This document shows, piece by piece, positions 1 through 7,358 of a stretch of DNA of 15,244 nt. Position numbers and translations under genes: made by a program. The stretch's first letter is position 1; each line of letters opens with the position of its first letter. Source of the stretch: JAWVZU01 sp033722075. GTDB taxonomy: Bacteria; Pseudomonadota; Gammaproteobacteria; Xanthomonadales; SZUA-38. The notes under the pieces are model-generated. The model had not been told where the DNA came from. It searched no databases and was given only the letters and a program-made list of their open reading frames with translations. Location of the stretch: contig JAWVZU010000063.1 of assembly GCA_033722075.1 (NCBI GenBank), positions 1 through 15,244 on the forward strand. Direction: 5' to 3'.

Positions 1-780
1 GACATCCACACTTCACGCAAGAACTTCAAGAAGCTTCGCGGCGTCATCCGCGCCGTTCGGCCTGCTCTCGGCGAACTCGTCTACAAGCGCGAAAATGCCT
101 TTTTCCGCGACGTCGGTCGCGAACTGTCCGGCTATCGCGAGAGCTTCGTCCAGGTCAAGACCCTGGACTTCATGGTCAAGGAGTTTCCGAACCAGCTGGA
201 CACCTCCGGAGTCACCGAACTCCGGGAACGTTTGAAGGCCGACCATGCCGACCGCATGGAAAAGCTGCGGGCCGGCGATCGGACCCACTCGATCGCGGCA
301 CGGCTGGCCCGGACCACGGAAGAGATCGCCGACTGGCCGCTGCAACGAAACCATGCGCTGGTTCTCGACGGCATCACGGCAACCTATCGGCGTGGCCGCA
401 AAGAGTACCGTCAGGCACGAAATGAGCCGACGACCGAGCGGCTCCACAGCTGGCGCAAACGGGTAAAGTACCACTGGTACCAGGTGCGCATGATCAAGGC
501 CGCCTGGCCGGAGCTGTTGGCGCCTCTGGACGATGCGGTTCACAGCCTGGCGGACGATCTCGGAGACGACCATGACTACGCCGATTTCGAAGCCCGGGTG
601 ATCGATGGAGGCGAGATCAAGCTGTCGCCCAAGATGATACGAAAGCTCCACAAGGCGATGGCCGCACGGCGAGACGCCTTGCAGACGTCGGCCTTCGGCG
701 CTGCGCGGCGTATCTACGCCGAGGAGCCGGCCCACTTTGCCCGACGCCTCGGGGCCTACCTGGAGTTCACCTGGGCTTGA
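1..780 (+). CDS. CHAD domain-containing protein (5'-truncated)
   Basis: The reading frame is open from the first base to the TGA at 778-780, giving 259 visible residues; the true start lies upstream of the window, and the internal ATG at 172 is not the likely start. The visible part is an alpha-helical CHAD domain, a family of conserved histidine-rich helical domains that bind inorganic polyphosphate and often occur with CYTH/triphosphatase domains. Two signature repeats are seen: HTSRKNFKKLR at visible residues 3-13 and HSWRKRVKYHW starting at residue 149, each with the H-x-x-R-K basic pattern, plus LGDDHDYADF near residue 187. The rest is rich in Lys, Arg and Glu with no membrane segment. 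Whether a CYTH domain precedes it cannot be seen. The family call is firm; polyphosphate binding is inferred from the family. Confidence 0.9.
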   Translation, partial: DIHTSRKNFKKLRGVIRAVRPALGELVYKRENAFFRDVGRELSGYRESFVQVKTLDFMVKEFPNQLDTSGVTELRERLKADHADRMEKLRAGDRTHSIAARLARTTEEIADWPLQRNHALVLDGITATYRRGRKEYRQARNEPTTERLHSWRKRVKYHWYQVRMIKAAWPELLAPLDDAVHSLADDLGDDHDYADFEARVIDGGEIKLSPKMIRKLHKAMAARRDALQTSAFGAARRIYAEEPAHFARRLGAYLEFTWA

Positions 781-862
781 GCTGAAACGGTCGGCCGGCT
801 ATTGCGGATTTTTCTCCCTTGTTTCGGGTCCAAGTTCCAGTACGATCCCTGCTGTAATTGAT

Positions 863-869
863 GAGAGGA
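863..869 (+). promoter_or_regulatory. Ribosome binding site deciding the M48 protease start
   Basis: GAGAGGA lies six bases before the ATG at 876. It favours 876 over the in-frame TTG at 858 and ATG at 861, and that choice also puts a proper lipoprotein signal peptide at the very N-terminus. Confidence 0.7.
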
Positions 870-875
870 CTGATA

Positions 876-2348
876 ATGACCTGGACTCTGCGCGCAACCG
901 TTGCCCTGATCCTGCCGGCGCTACTGCTGATGTCGGGATGCGCGACGAATCCCGCCTCCGGTTCGGCCCAGGTGGTGCTGATGTCCGAGGAGAAGGAGGT
1001 GGAGCTGGGCAAGAAGCTGCACCCCAAGGTCCTCGCGGAGTTCGGGATCTACCCGGACCCCGATTTGCAGAGCTACGTCGACCGGATCGGCCAGGAGCTC
1101 GCCAAGCTCAGCGAGCGGCCGGAGCTGGACTGGCATTTCACCGTACTTGACGACGATGTGGTCAATGCCTTCGCGATGCCCGGGGGCTACATCTACATCA
1201 CCCGCGGCATCCTGGCGCACCTGAACTCGGAGGCTGAACTCGCGGCCGTACTGGGGCATGAGATCGGGCACGTCACGGCACGCCACGCGATCGAGCGGGA
1301 TCGTAACCAGAAGCTGCTCAGCGCCCTGTCGGCAGCGACCAGCATCGCGTCGGGCACGACCATGGCGGGCCAGGCAACGTCGCTGGTCGGTACCGCCGCC
1401 ATCAGCGGCTTCGGTCGCGCCCAGGAACTGGAGGCCGATCGCCTCGGCGCCCGCTACATGGCCAGCGCCGGCTACCCGACGGATGCGGTCTACACCTCGG
1501 TGGAGATTCTCAAGCGGCGCGAGCAGTTCGAGATCGAGCGAGCGCGCGCGGAAGGCCGAAAGCCACGCACGCCCCACGGCATCTTTGCCACCCACCCGGA
1601 CAACGATCAGCGCTTCGAGGAAGCGATCGAGGCCGCCAGCGCCTATCAGAGCAATCCGGATGCCACCCACCGCCGCGAAGAGTATCTGAACCGTATCAAC
1701 GGCCTGCGCTGGGGCCCGAAGAGTGTCCCGGGCGTGGTGCGCAACAACTACTTCTACCACAGCCAGTTCGGGATCAAGATGAAGTTCCCGGAGGACTGGC
1801 GGGTCGAGGGTGAGGCCGGTCAGCTCGCCGCGGTGTCGCCTGAGAACGATGCCGCGATCCAGATCTTCGTGGTCATTCCCGGACGAACCATGACCCCCCT
1901 GGACGTGATCCGCCGCAAGCTCGGTCTGCAGAACGTCAAGGATGCCAAGGAGACCACCATCGCCGGCCTGCCCGCGGTGGTGGCGACCGGCGATCGCTAC
2001 ACCGGCCCCTTCGGACCGCGTCCGGTCCGTGCCGCAGCAATCGTCGACCAGCGCCGCCGCCGGGCCTACGTATTTGCCGGGACCGGCCGCCACGATCTGA
2101 GCCGCCTGGCGCGCGACGGCGATTTCATCGCGACGATCTTCACCTTTGACCGGATGCAGCCCTCCGAAATGGACCTGGGCCGTCCGCCAGTTTTGAAGGT
2201 CGTACGCGCGGAAGACGACACGACCATGCAGCAGCTAGCGGAGAATTCGGCCGTTCCGGTGTTTGCCGAGCAACAGATTCGCCTCATCAACGGCCTCTAT
2301 CCACGCGGCGAACCGGAACCCGGAGAGCTCATCAAGACGGTCGACTAG
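876..2348 (+). CDS. M48 family zinc metalloprotease, outer-membrane lipoprotein
   Basis: A 490-residue periplasmic protease of the BepA/LoiP-like M48 group, which degrades or helps assemble outer-membrane proteins. The N-terminus is a lipoprotein signal peptide ending in LMSGC with Cys22 as the lipidation site; Ala at +2 predicts outer-membrane sorting. The zinc site is HEIGH at residues 128-132 (His128, His132, catalytic Glu129), with the third ligand in ELEAD (Glu184, Asp188), so the ExxxD pattern is complete. The strand before the active site (PGGYIYITRG, 102-111) is typical of the family. Roughly residues 290-490 form a C-terminal region with no TPR-like repeats that I can see, unlike BepA; it includes a segment beginning YFYHSQFGIKMKFP that is seen in M48 lipoproteins without TPRs. 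It stands alone between two short gaps, with no obvious operon partner. The family call is firm; the natural substrate is unknown. Confidence 0.93.
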   Translation: MTWTLRATVALILPALLLMSGCATNPASGSAQVVLMSEEKEVELGKKLHPKVLAEFGIYPDPDLQSYVDRIGQELAKLSERPELDWHFTVLDDDVVNAFAMPGGYIYITRGILAHLNSEAELAAVLGHEIGHVTARHAIERDRNQKLLSALSAATSIASGTTMAGQATSLVGTAAISGFGRAQELEADRLGARYMASAGYPTDAVYTSVEILKRREQFEIERARAEGRKPRTPHGIFATHPDNDQRFEEAIEAASAYQSNPDATHRREEYLNRINGLRWGPKSVPGVVRNNYFYHSQFGIKMKFPEDWRVEGEAGQLAAVSPENDAAIQIFVVIPGRTMTPLDVIRRKLGLQNVKDAKETTIAGLPAVVATGDRYTGPFGPRPVRAAAIVDQRRRRAYVFAGTGRHDLSRLARDGDFIATIFTFDRMQPSEMDLGRPPVLKVVRAEDDTTMQQLAENSAVPVFAEQQIRLINGLYPRGEPEPGELIKTVD

Positions 2349-2388
2349 CCGTTAACTCGGCCCGGCGGAATACAGGGTATTTATACAG

Positions 2389-2405
2389 TTCTCATGTTTT
2401 GAGAA
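2389..2405. repeat. Short inverted repeat upstream of the 84-residue gene
   Basis: TTCTCA at 2389-2394 and TGAGAA at 2400-2405 form a perfect 6-bp inverted repeat with a 5-base spacer, in the AT-rich 100-base gap after the M48 gene. It could be an operator or a weak hairpin; a U-tract is lacking, so I do not call a terminator. The AT-rich stretch at 2379-2386 just upstream could hold a promoter, but no convincing -35/-10 pair was found. Confidence 0.3.
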
Positions 2406-2448
2406 TCGGCTTTGTTTCACTGTGCTCCAACAGCAACGGAGCAGACCC

Positions 2449-2703
2449 ATGGAACGAGCCAGCCAGAACCTCATCGGAAAGACCATCAGCGGTGTAATCG
2501 CTCGCCCCGGCAGCGATGGACGCGAGATCGTGGTGCTGCAGTTTGATGACGGTTCCTGCTTCGAACTGCTGTCGACCCGCAGCAAGCGACAGCTGCGCCA
2601 GCTCGCCCGCCACCGGCAGGATGGGCTCGATGCCGGTCAATTGAGCTTTTTCCCAAACGACGGGGACTCGGCTGCAAGCCTGCGCCCACAGCTCGCGGCC
2701 TAA
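2449..2703 (+). CDS. Hypothetical 84-residue cytoplasmic protein
   Basis: I do not recognise this family. The ATG at 2449 is chosen because GGAG at 2438-2441 lies seven bases upstream; an in-frame GTG at 2422 has no such site. The protein starts MERASQNLIGKTISGV and has a core that looks like a small beta-rich fold (residues about 8-42, with GREIVVLQFDDGSCFELLS), then a basic helix (STRSKRQLRQLARHRQ) and a polar tail. It has one cysteine, no signal peptide and no membrane segment. Codon use is like the neighbours, and a strong terminator closes the transcript 30 bases downstream, which supports a real, separately transcribed gene. The LQFDDG-type core could suggest a ligand or nucleic-acid binding fold, but that is a guess. 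Confidence 0.65.
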   Translation: MERASQNLIGKTISGVIARPGSDGREIVVLQFDDGSCFELLSTRSKRQLRQLARHRQDGLDAGQLSFFPNDGDSAASLRPQLAA

Positions 2704-2734
2704 CCCACCCAAGCCATCCTTCCCCGTCCCCTCC

Positions 2735-2765
2735 GGCCGGCGCCTTGCGCCGGCCAATTTTGTTT
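2735..2765 (+). terminator. Intrinsic terminator after the 84-residue gene
   Basis: GGCCGGCGC (2735-2743) and GCGCCGGCC (2747-2755) form a perfect 9-bp GC-only stem around a CTT loop, followed by AATTTTGTTT. This is a clear Rho-independent terminator for the gene ending at 2703. Its T-rich tail runs into the start region of the next gene, so that gene needs its own promoter or an internal start. Confidence 0.85.
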
Positions 2766-2790
2766 GATCGATTCTCTTTTCTTTTCATGC

Positions 2791-3165
2791 ATGTTCATGG
2801 TTTTCATGGTTCTGCATTGGGCCCACGCCATGCTGCGCCGCCAGCAGGCCAATGCGGTCATCGCGGCCCGCGCAAAGATCGTGGAAGGCGCCGTGGGCAT
2901 GGTCGAGATGGCCCTGGCGGAATTGAGCGCGAAGTCAGTGGTAGAACTCGACGACGAGCGTCGCGCGGCCATGGTGTCGAACCTGATGGTAGTGCTCTGC
3001 AGCGAGGAAGGAGCTCACCCGCTCAGCGCCGAGATCTTCGATGCGGTCTCGCGCTGGGCCGACGACGATCTGCGCAGTACCAATGCCCAGATCGAATTCC
3101 TGCTGCGCGAAGCGCTGCGCAAGGCCGGACGCCTGCCACGACCGAAAGATCCAAAGGATAGCTAG
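2791..3165 (+). CDS. Hypothetical small protein with short hydrophobic N-terminus
   Basis: An unrecognised protein of about 124 residues. The frame is open from TTG at 2764, inside the terminator tail; ATG codons at 2791, 2797, 2806 and 2830 are all possible and none has a good ribosome binding site, so the start is uncertain. From 2791 the protein opens with a short hydrophobic stretch (MFMVFMVLHWAHAM), then a basic LRRQQ segment. A long helical region follows (AKIVEGAVGMVEMALAEL, then ELDDERRAAMVSNLMVVLC), and the tail is Lys/Pro-rich and polar. The hydrophobic part is too short for a confident membrane helix. If translation begins at 2830 the protein is fully cytoplasmic. Its stop codon abuts the stop of the convergent di-heme oxidoreductase gene with no intervening base. 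The gene looks real from codon bias; the function is unknown. Confidence 0.6.
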   Translation: MFMVFMVLHWAHAMLRRQQANAVIAARAKIVEGAVGMVEMALAELSAKSVVELDDERRAAMVSNLMVVLCSEEGAHPLSAEIFDAVSRWADDDLRSTNAQIEFLLREALRKAGRLPRPKDPKDS

Positions 3166-4551
3166 CTAGTTCGAAACGACGTCCGCATTGGGCTTCTCGG
3201 GCAGGCGCAAGGTCTGCAGGAAGCCCAGCAGTGCCGCCTGAGCGTCATCGGAGAGCCCGACATAGCCATCCCGTGCGGCCTGAGCTTCACCGCCGTGCCA
3301 GCGAATCGCTTCATCCAGGGACAAGGCCCGTCCGTCGTGCAGATAGGGCGCCGTATCCGCTACGCCCCACAGCTTGGCGGTGATGAACTCGGCATTGCGA
3401 TCGGCTTCCACGCCATGAAAGGACTCGGCCAGGGCCGGCCCCATGGTATGGCGCTTGAGGTCCGAGAAAAGCGGAACCGAGAGACCACCGGTGGCGTTCA
3501 GCGGAAAATCCGCCACTCCAGCGGACAGGTCGACACTGTAATGCGCCGGCTCGCCCGGTGCCGTTCGATAGTGCAATGTTCGCTCGCGCGTCGACAGGAA
3601 TGGACGATGGCAATCCGCGCAGCCGACCTGACGAAACAGCACGAAGCCGGCGACTGTCTCCGGCGCAAGCGAAGTCTGGCGAGGTCGGTCCATGGTGGTG
3701 ATGAACACCTCCAGCGCGGACATCTCGCCGACCAGCACCTCATTGGCTACACCGTCCCCATCGGCGTCGACATCCGCGCCGACGAGTTCCACCGGCTGCA
3801 TGCCGAAATGAAACTCCATGGCGCCTTCGTCGAAGGCCCGGACAGTCGGAAACTCGCCCTTGCGGCCGAACGGCTTCACGATCAGGTCGTCGTCTATACC
3901 GGTCACCCCTCCGAAATCAAGCTGACCGTCCTCGCCCGCTTCCAGGAAGCCGAAAGACACGCCCTTGGTGACCAGTTCCACCGGTACGCCGGGCTGCGCC
4001 AGGGCCTCGTCCCGCAGCGCGGCCAGGTCGGCGGTCATTTCCTCCGCAAGCAGCTGCACACCACCGGCGCCGAACAGGTGCGGGGGGACGATCACGCGTC
4101 CATCAGTGAAGGCAAATCCCAGTTCCGAGACGTCCGAGACATCGAGCAGCTTGGGCTGGAAGAAGGGCGCATTGCTGATCCCGCCAAAGCCGCCGACGCC
4201 GAAGCGCGGCGGCATGGTCCGGCTACTGATCATCGCGTGACATTCCACGCATGCCTGGCCGTCGAGTCCATTGATCCGCAGGAAGGTGCCGTTGTTCGCG
4301 ATGGTCGGCCGGCCGCCCGGCGTGACCGGATCCTCCGGGTTCATCGGACCATCGCCGTAGCCGTCGGCGTGATTGAAAGGCGTGGCGAACATGCGCAATC
4401 CTGCATGCCGCACTTCTTCAAGCTCGGGCTGTTCGAAAAAGCGCTCCTGCTGAAAGCGCTCTTCTATCGGTCCCAAACGAGGTTCCTGCGGGGCGGCCAG
4501 CGAGACCGACATGCAAAACAACCCGCCTATGCCAAATCGCCAGAACTTCAT
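3166..4551 (-). CDS. Secreted di-heme oxidoreductase (DUF1111 / cytochrome c peroxidase-like)
   Basis: A 461-residue exported c-type cytochrome of the di-heme 'thiol oxidoreductase'/DUF1111 group, related to bacterial di-heme cytochrome c peroxidases. The start at 4551 gives a Sec signal peptide (MKFWRFGIGGLFCMSVSLAA); the open frame upstream of it has no signal and overlaps the next gene. Two haem c sites are present: CVECH at residues 101-105 and CADCH at 311-315. Family hallmarks follow in the C-terminal half: SDLKRHTMGP (363-372), AKLWGVADTAPYLHDGR (392-408) and IRWHGGEA (416-423). DADGDGVANE at 262-271 resembles a calcium-binding loop, fitting the calcium dependence of di-heme peroxidases. 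It lies 64 bases downstream of the winged-helix/propeller gene on the same strand and is likely co-transcribed. The exact electron donor and substrate cannot be read from sequence. Confidence 0.9.
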   Translation of the reverse strand: MKFWRFGIGGLFCMSVSLAAPQEPRLGPIEERFQQERFFEQPELEEVRHAGLRMFATPFNHADGYGDGPMNPEDPVTPGGRPTIANNGTFLRINGLDGQACVECHAMISSRTMPPRFGVGGFGGISNAPFFQPKLLDVSDVSELGFAFTDGRVIVPPHLFGAGGVQLLAEEMTADLAALRDEALAQPGVPVELVTKGVSFGFLEAGEDGQLDFGGVTGIDDDLIVKPFGRKGEFPTVRAFDEGAMEFHFGMQPVELVGADVDADGDGVANEVLVGEMSALEVFITTMDRPRQTSLAPETVAGFVLFRQVGCADCHRPFLSTRERTLHYRTAPGEPAHYSVDLSAGVADFPLNATGGLSVPLFSDLKRHTMGPALAESFHGVEADRNAEFITAKLWGVADTAPYLHDGRALSLDEAIRWHGGEAQAARDGYVGLSDDAQAALLGFLQTLRLPEKPNADVVSN

Positions 4552-4615
4552 TGCCGACCGATTCTCCGCTGAGCTTGATCCCAACCGGAAGGTTAGCGCC
4601 GCTGAGTCCCGATTG

Positions 4616-6706
4616 CTAGAAGTTGGTGACCGCCAGGATATCCTCGCGCGCGTCACTGACCTCACTCATGAGAATGGTGTCTCCATCCGGTGAAATATCG
4701 CTCAACTTGAGGCCGCTCTCCGGCTCGAAACGCAGCAACTCGGTCGTTTCCCCTCCGTCGAGATCGATGCGCAGGACGGCGAGACCCTCGTCCTCCAGGC
4801 TTCGCGGCAGAAACAGCGCACCGGGCTGGACAAACCAGTGTTCATGCACCGCATAGTTGACCGCATCGGAAACCGCTTCTTCCGCCCCGCCGGAAACCGG
4901 GCGGCGCCACAGCCGATACTGGTCGAGTTTGGTGTAGTAGACGTAGCCGTCGCCCGGCAGCATCGGGCGGTGACCGCCCGCGTCGGTGAACTGCGATCGC
5001 TCGCCGCTGGCGGGATCAAGCTGCCAGATCTCCCACGTACCGGAGCGATTGGAGGTCAGGAACACCGATCCGTCGGGCGCCATGCTCCCTGCCCTGACCC
5101 GCTCCTCCGGCGAACTCAACCGTTCCACGATGCCCGAGCTGATGATCACTCGATAGAGCGATTCCTGCCCGCCGCCGCGCCCCAGAAAGACGATTTTCTG
5201 CCCATCGGGAGAAAACCGGGGCTGGGCGAGATTCAGGCCCGCGAGGCGGGTAAGTTGCAGCGCCTGACCGGTCGCAGGGTCACCCAGCCAGAGCTGGTCG
5301 TCCCCGCTTCGGTTGGAGACGAAAACGATTCGGTCGCCGGCCGGGGAAAATGCCGCATCCCGCTCATCCCGGGTCGACACGAACGCCGCCTGCCCCTCTG
5401 CCTCACCGACTGCGAACAGCTTCAGATCCTGGTGCCCGACATGTTCTTCAAAGGCGAGGACGCGAGCGTGGGGCGCCGTGCTCAGGCCGTAGGCGCAGGT
5501 TGCTGAGATCTGGCGCGTGCTTCCGGTCGACAGGACGGTCTCCCAGAGCACCGGCGGTCCTTCCGACCGGGCACAGAACCAGATACGGTCCGAATCCACC
5601 CAGTCGAAGCCGAAAATTCGACTTCCCAGGTCGGTGAGTGCCCTCGCTGCCCCACCGTCACGGTCCACCAGGTAGAGCTCGCTTCGCGGATTGGCGCCCC
5701 GACGAAAGGCGATCCACCGGCCGTCGGGCGAATACTTCGGTTGGACATCGTGCTCGGTGGTGCGCGTGTATTCGAGCAACTGGACTTCGCCGGTCTCTAT
5801 CCCCAGACGCGAAATAGCCGCGATGCCGTCGGGATAGCTGGTCTGCAGCAGGTGCGTCCCGTCGGGGGACCAGTCCAGATAGGTGATGGCATCGCCCATG
5901 CAGTCCGCAAGACGCCGTTCCAGACCGCCGGCCACCGGTTTGACGACCACGTCACAGCGGTCCTCACCGAACTGCATGTAGGCGATCTGCCTTCCGTCCG
6001 GCGACCAGGCCGGAGAGTACTCCCCAAGCTCGGGGGTTGCGGTCAGCGGGCTGGCGATTTCACCGCCGATGGGCTTGATGTAGATATCGGTCATGGCACC
6101 GGGTTCGGCGTTCATGACAAACGCAACCTGTCGCCCGTCGTCCGAAACGGCCGGCATCCACTCGGCCGCCGGTAGTGCGGTCACCGGAAAGCTCTGCTTT
6201 AGCGGATCGCCCGGGATCTCCTGCACGAGCGGCTCCGGCTCCGGCAGCCCGAGATAGAGCCCAAGCGCCCCGACCGCCGCTCCCACGACAAACGCCGCAG
6301 CCATGCCACCGGCCCGGCGCCGGACAGGGGCTTCGCTCGCCATCAGGTCGGCGCTGCCCACCTCCGGTTCCTGCAGCAACCGGTACCCGACCTTCGGAAT
6401 CGTCTCGATCACGCGACTGTTACGGACATCGTCACCGAACGCCCGCCGCAGTTCCGTGACCGCATGGCTCAGCACGTCATCCGTCGGGTAGGCGTCGGCC
6501 CAGACGGCGTCCATCAACTCGTCGCGACTCACCGCCCGGCGCGGTCGTTCGGCCAGGTAGGCAAGCACCGCGGCGGCCTTCGGGGTGACCCTCTGCTCCC
6601 GATTTCCGAACGAAACGACGTTCGTATTCAGGTCGACCCGGCGGTCCGCAAGGCGAAAACGCTCCGGCAAGCGTGGCTGACTCAGGGCATGCACTTGGGC
6701 GGTCAT
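4616..6706 (-). CDS. Membrane-anchored winged-helix regulator with TolB-like beta-propeller
   Basis: A 696-residue one-component regulator. Residues about 14-111 are an OmpR/PhoB/CadC-type winged helix (RVTPKAAAVLAYLAERP at 39-55, recognition region DDVLSHAVTELRRAFGDD at 76-93, wing ETIPKVGYRLL at 101-111). A linker is followed by one membrane helix near 133-154 (AAAFVVGAAVGALGLYLGL). The rest, about 500 residues, carries repeated SPDGxxIAF/WSPDG-type blades of a TolB/PD40 beta-propeller that would lie in the periplasm. The layout suggests a CadC-like sensor that reads an envelope signal and acts on DNA while tethered to the membrane. The ATG at 6706 has an ideal GGAGG six bases upstream. The divergent 187-base region with inverted repeats is the likely site of autoregulation. 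The signal is unknown; the downstream di-heme oxidoreductase is the obvious candidate target. Confidence 0.9.
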   Translation of the reverse strand: MTAQVHALSQPRLPERFRLADRRVDLNTNVVSFGNREQRVTPKAAAVLAYLAERPRRAVSRDELMDAVWADAYPTDDVLSHAVTELRRAFGDDVRNSRVIETIPKVGYRLLQEPEVGSADLMASEAPVRRRAGGMAAAFVVGAAVGALGLYLGLPEPEPLVQEIPGDPLKQSFPVTALPAAEWMPAVSDDGRQVAFVMNAEPGAMTDIYIKPIGGEIASPLTATPELGEYSPAWSPDGRQIAYMQFGEDRCDVVVKPVAGGLERRLADCMGDAITYLDWSPDGTHLLQTSYPDGIAAISRLGIETGEVQLLEYTRTTEHDVQPKYSPDGRWIAFRRGANPRSELYLVDRDGGAARALTDLGSRIFGFDWVDSDRIWFCARSEGPPVLWETVLSTGSTRQISATCAYGLSTAPHARVLAFEEHVGHQDLKLFAVGEAEGQAAFVSTRDERDAAFSPAGDRIVFVSNRSGDDQLWLGDPATGQALQLTRLAGLNLAQPRFSPDGQKIVFLGRGGGQESLYRVIISSGIVERLSSPEERVRAGSMAPDGSVFLTSNRSGTWEIWQLDPASGERSQFTDAGGHRPMLPGDGYVYYTKLDQYRLWRRPVSGGAEEAVSDAVNYAVHEHWFVQPGALFLPRSLEDEGLAVLRIDLDGGETTELLRFEPESGLKLSDISPDGDTILMSEVSDAREDILAVTNF

Positions 6707-6712
6707 TTCACG

Positions 6713-6717
6713 CCTCC
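6713..6717 (-). promoter_or_regulatory. Strong ribosome binding site of the winged-helix/propeller gene
   Basis: On the minus strand GGAGG precedes the ATG at 6706 by six bases, which fixes the start codon of this gene. Confidence 0.8.
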
Positions 6718-6732
6718 AGTCGATTTTGGCAA

Positions 6733-6750
6733 CAAATGGCTGTCCATTTG
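6733..6750. promoter_or_regulatory. Inverted repeat CAAATGG-N4-CCATTTG, candidate operator
   Basis: A perfect 7-bp inverted repeat with a 4-base spacer lies 27 bases upstream of the winged-helix/propeller start codon, within the divergent intergenic region. There is no U-tract, so an operator is more likely than a terminator. The bound protein may be the winged-helix protein itself or the AraC-type neighbour; this is inference. Confidence 0.5.
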
Positions 6751-6788
6751 ACGATTTTTGATGCTGGTTCGCTGCAATTACAGAACTC

Positions 6789-6809
6789 TTTCACCAGTTT
6801 CTCGTGAAA
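6789..6809. promoter_or_regulatory. Inverted repeat TTTCAC-N9-GTGAAA, candidate operator
   Basis: A perfect 6-bp inverted repeat with a 9-base spacer lies in the middle of the 187-base region between the winged-helix gene and the AraC-type gene. The centre-to-centre distance of about 15 bases suits binding by a dimer. No confident -35/-10 pair could be assigned around it for either gene. Confidence 0.35.
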
Positions 6810-6893
6810 TTTCAGCGAATCTCGCCGCGATTTCGAGCATTTCATGGCCGGCCAACCTAGTCTACGACGCAACAGGTAGATGGTGAGGGCACT

Positions 6894-7352
6894 ATGGCAA
6901 CAGTACTTTATTCACATTGCAATCCCGAAAAGTCACGGCGTCGAGCCCACGTGGTCAGACGGCTGGTCAAGGCTCGCAGCCTGATCGATCGTGCTTATGA
7001 CGAACCCCTGACGCTTTCGGACCTCGCGGCCGAGGCGTGCATGTCCGATGCGCATTTCGTGCGCCAGTTCCGCGCCGAGTTCGGCATTACGCCCTATCGG
7101 TGCCTGACCGAGCGCCGCCTGCAGGCCGCGCGGGAACTGCTGGCGGAGACGGATATGCCCGTTGCGGACATTGTTGCGGAAACCGGCTTCGGCAATCGCA
7201 GCGCCTTTTCCCGCCTGTTCAAGTCGCGCTGCGGAATCTCGCCCCAGGCCTACCGCCTGCGCCGGCGTCGCCAGCGCAAGGCTCCGGAAGACCAGCGAAT
7301 CCAGGAGACCCCACGCCACGGCGGCTGGTTCGCCGCGGCAGCTTCGAACTGA
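6894..7352 (+). CDS. Short AraC-family transcriptional regulator (DNA-binding domain only)
   Basis: A 152-residue protein that is almost entirely an AraC/XylS DNA-binding domain. The first helix-turn-helix is at residues about 40-61 (LTLSDLAAEACMSDAHFVRQFR) and the second at about 88-113 (VADIVAETGFGNRSAFSRLFK), ending in the family signature CGISPQAYR (113-121). No N-terminal ligand-binding domain is present; the first 20 residues are polar. The tail after residue 122 is very Arg-rich and probably disordered. GGTGAGGG upstream of the ATG at 6894 is a good ribosome binding site. It is divergent from the winged-helix/propeller gene and convergent, six bases apart, with the membrane protein at 7359. 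Targets are unknown. Such short AraC proteins act without small-molecule sensing of their own, or with a separate partner. Confidence 0.88.
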   Translation: MATVLYSHCNPEKSRRRAHVVRRLVKARSLIDRAYDEPLTLSDLAAEACMSDAHFVRQFRAEFGITPYRCLTERRLQAARELLAETDMPVADIVAETGFGNRSAFSRLFKSRCGISPQAYRLRRRRQRKAPEDQRIQETPRHGGWFAAAASN

Positions 7353-7358
7353 CCGGCG

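Noticed and set aside
262..300. Internal ATG at 172 as the start of the first gene
   Set aside because: The frame is open to base 1, and the conserved CHAD motif HTSRKNFKKLR lies upstream of that ATG, so the gene is truncated by the window instead.
921..2093. 390-codon minus-strand open frame opposite the M48 protease
   Set aside because: Antisense shadow of a clear zinc-protease gene; low-complexity translation without motifs.
3295..4572. 425-codon plus-strand open frame opposite the di-heme oxidoreductase
   Set aside because: It is the complement of a gene with intact haem motifs; high GC leaves long antisense frames open, and the translation shows no domain.
4552..4665. Longer start for the di-heme oxidoreductase
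   Set aside because: It would overlap the upstream gene and bury the signal peptide; the ATG at 4551 gives a proper signal sequence.
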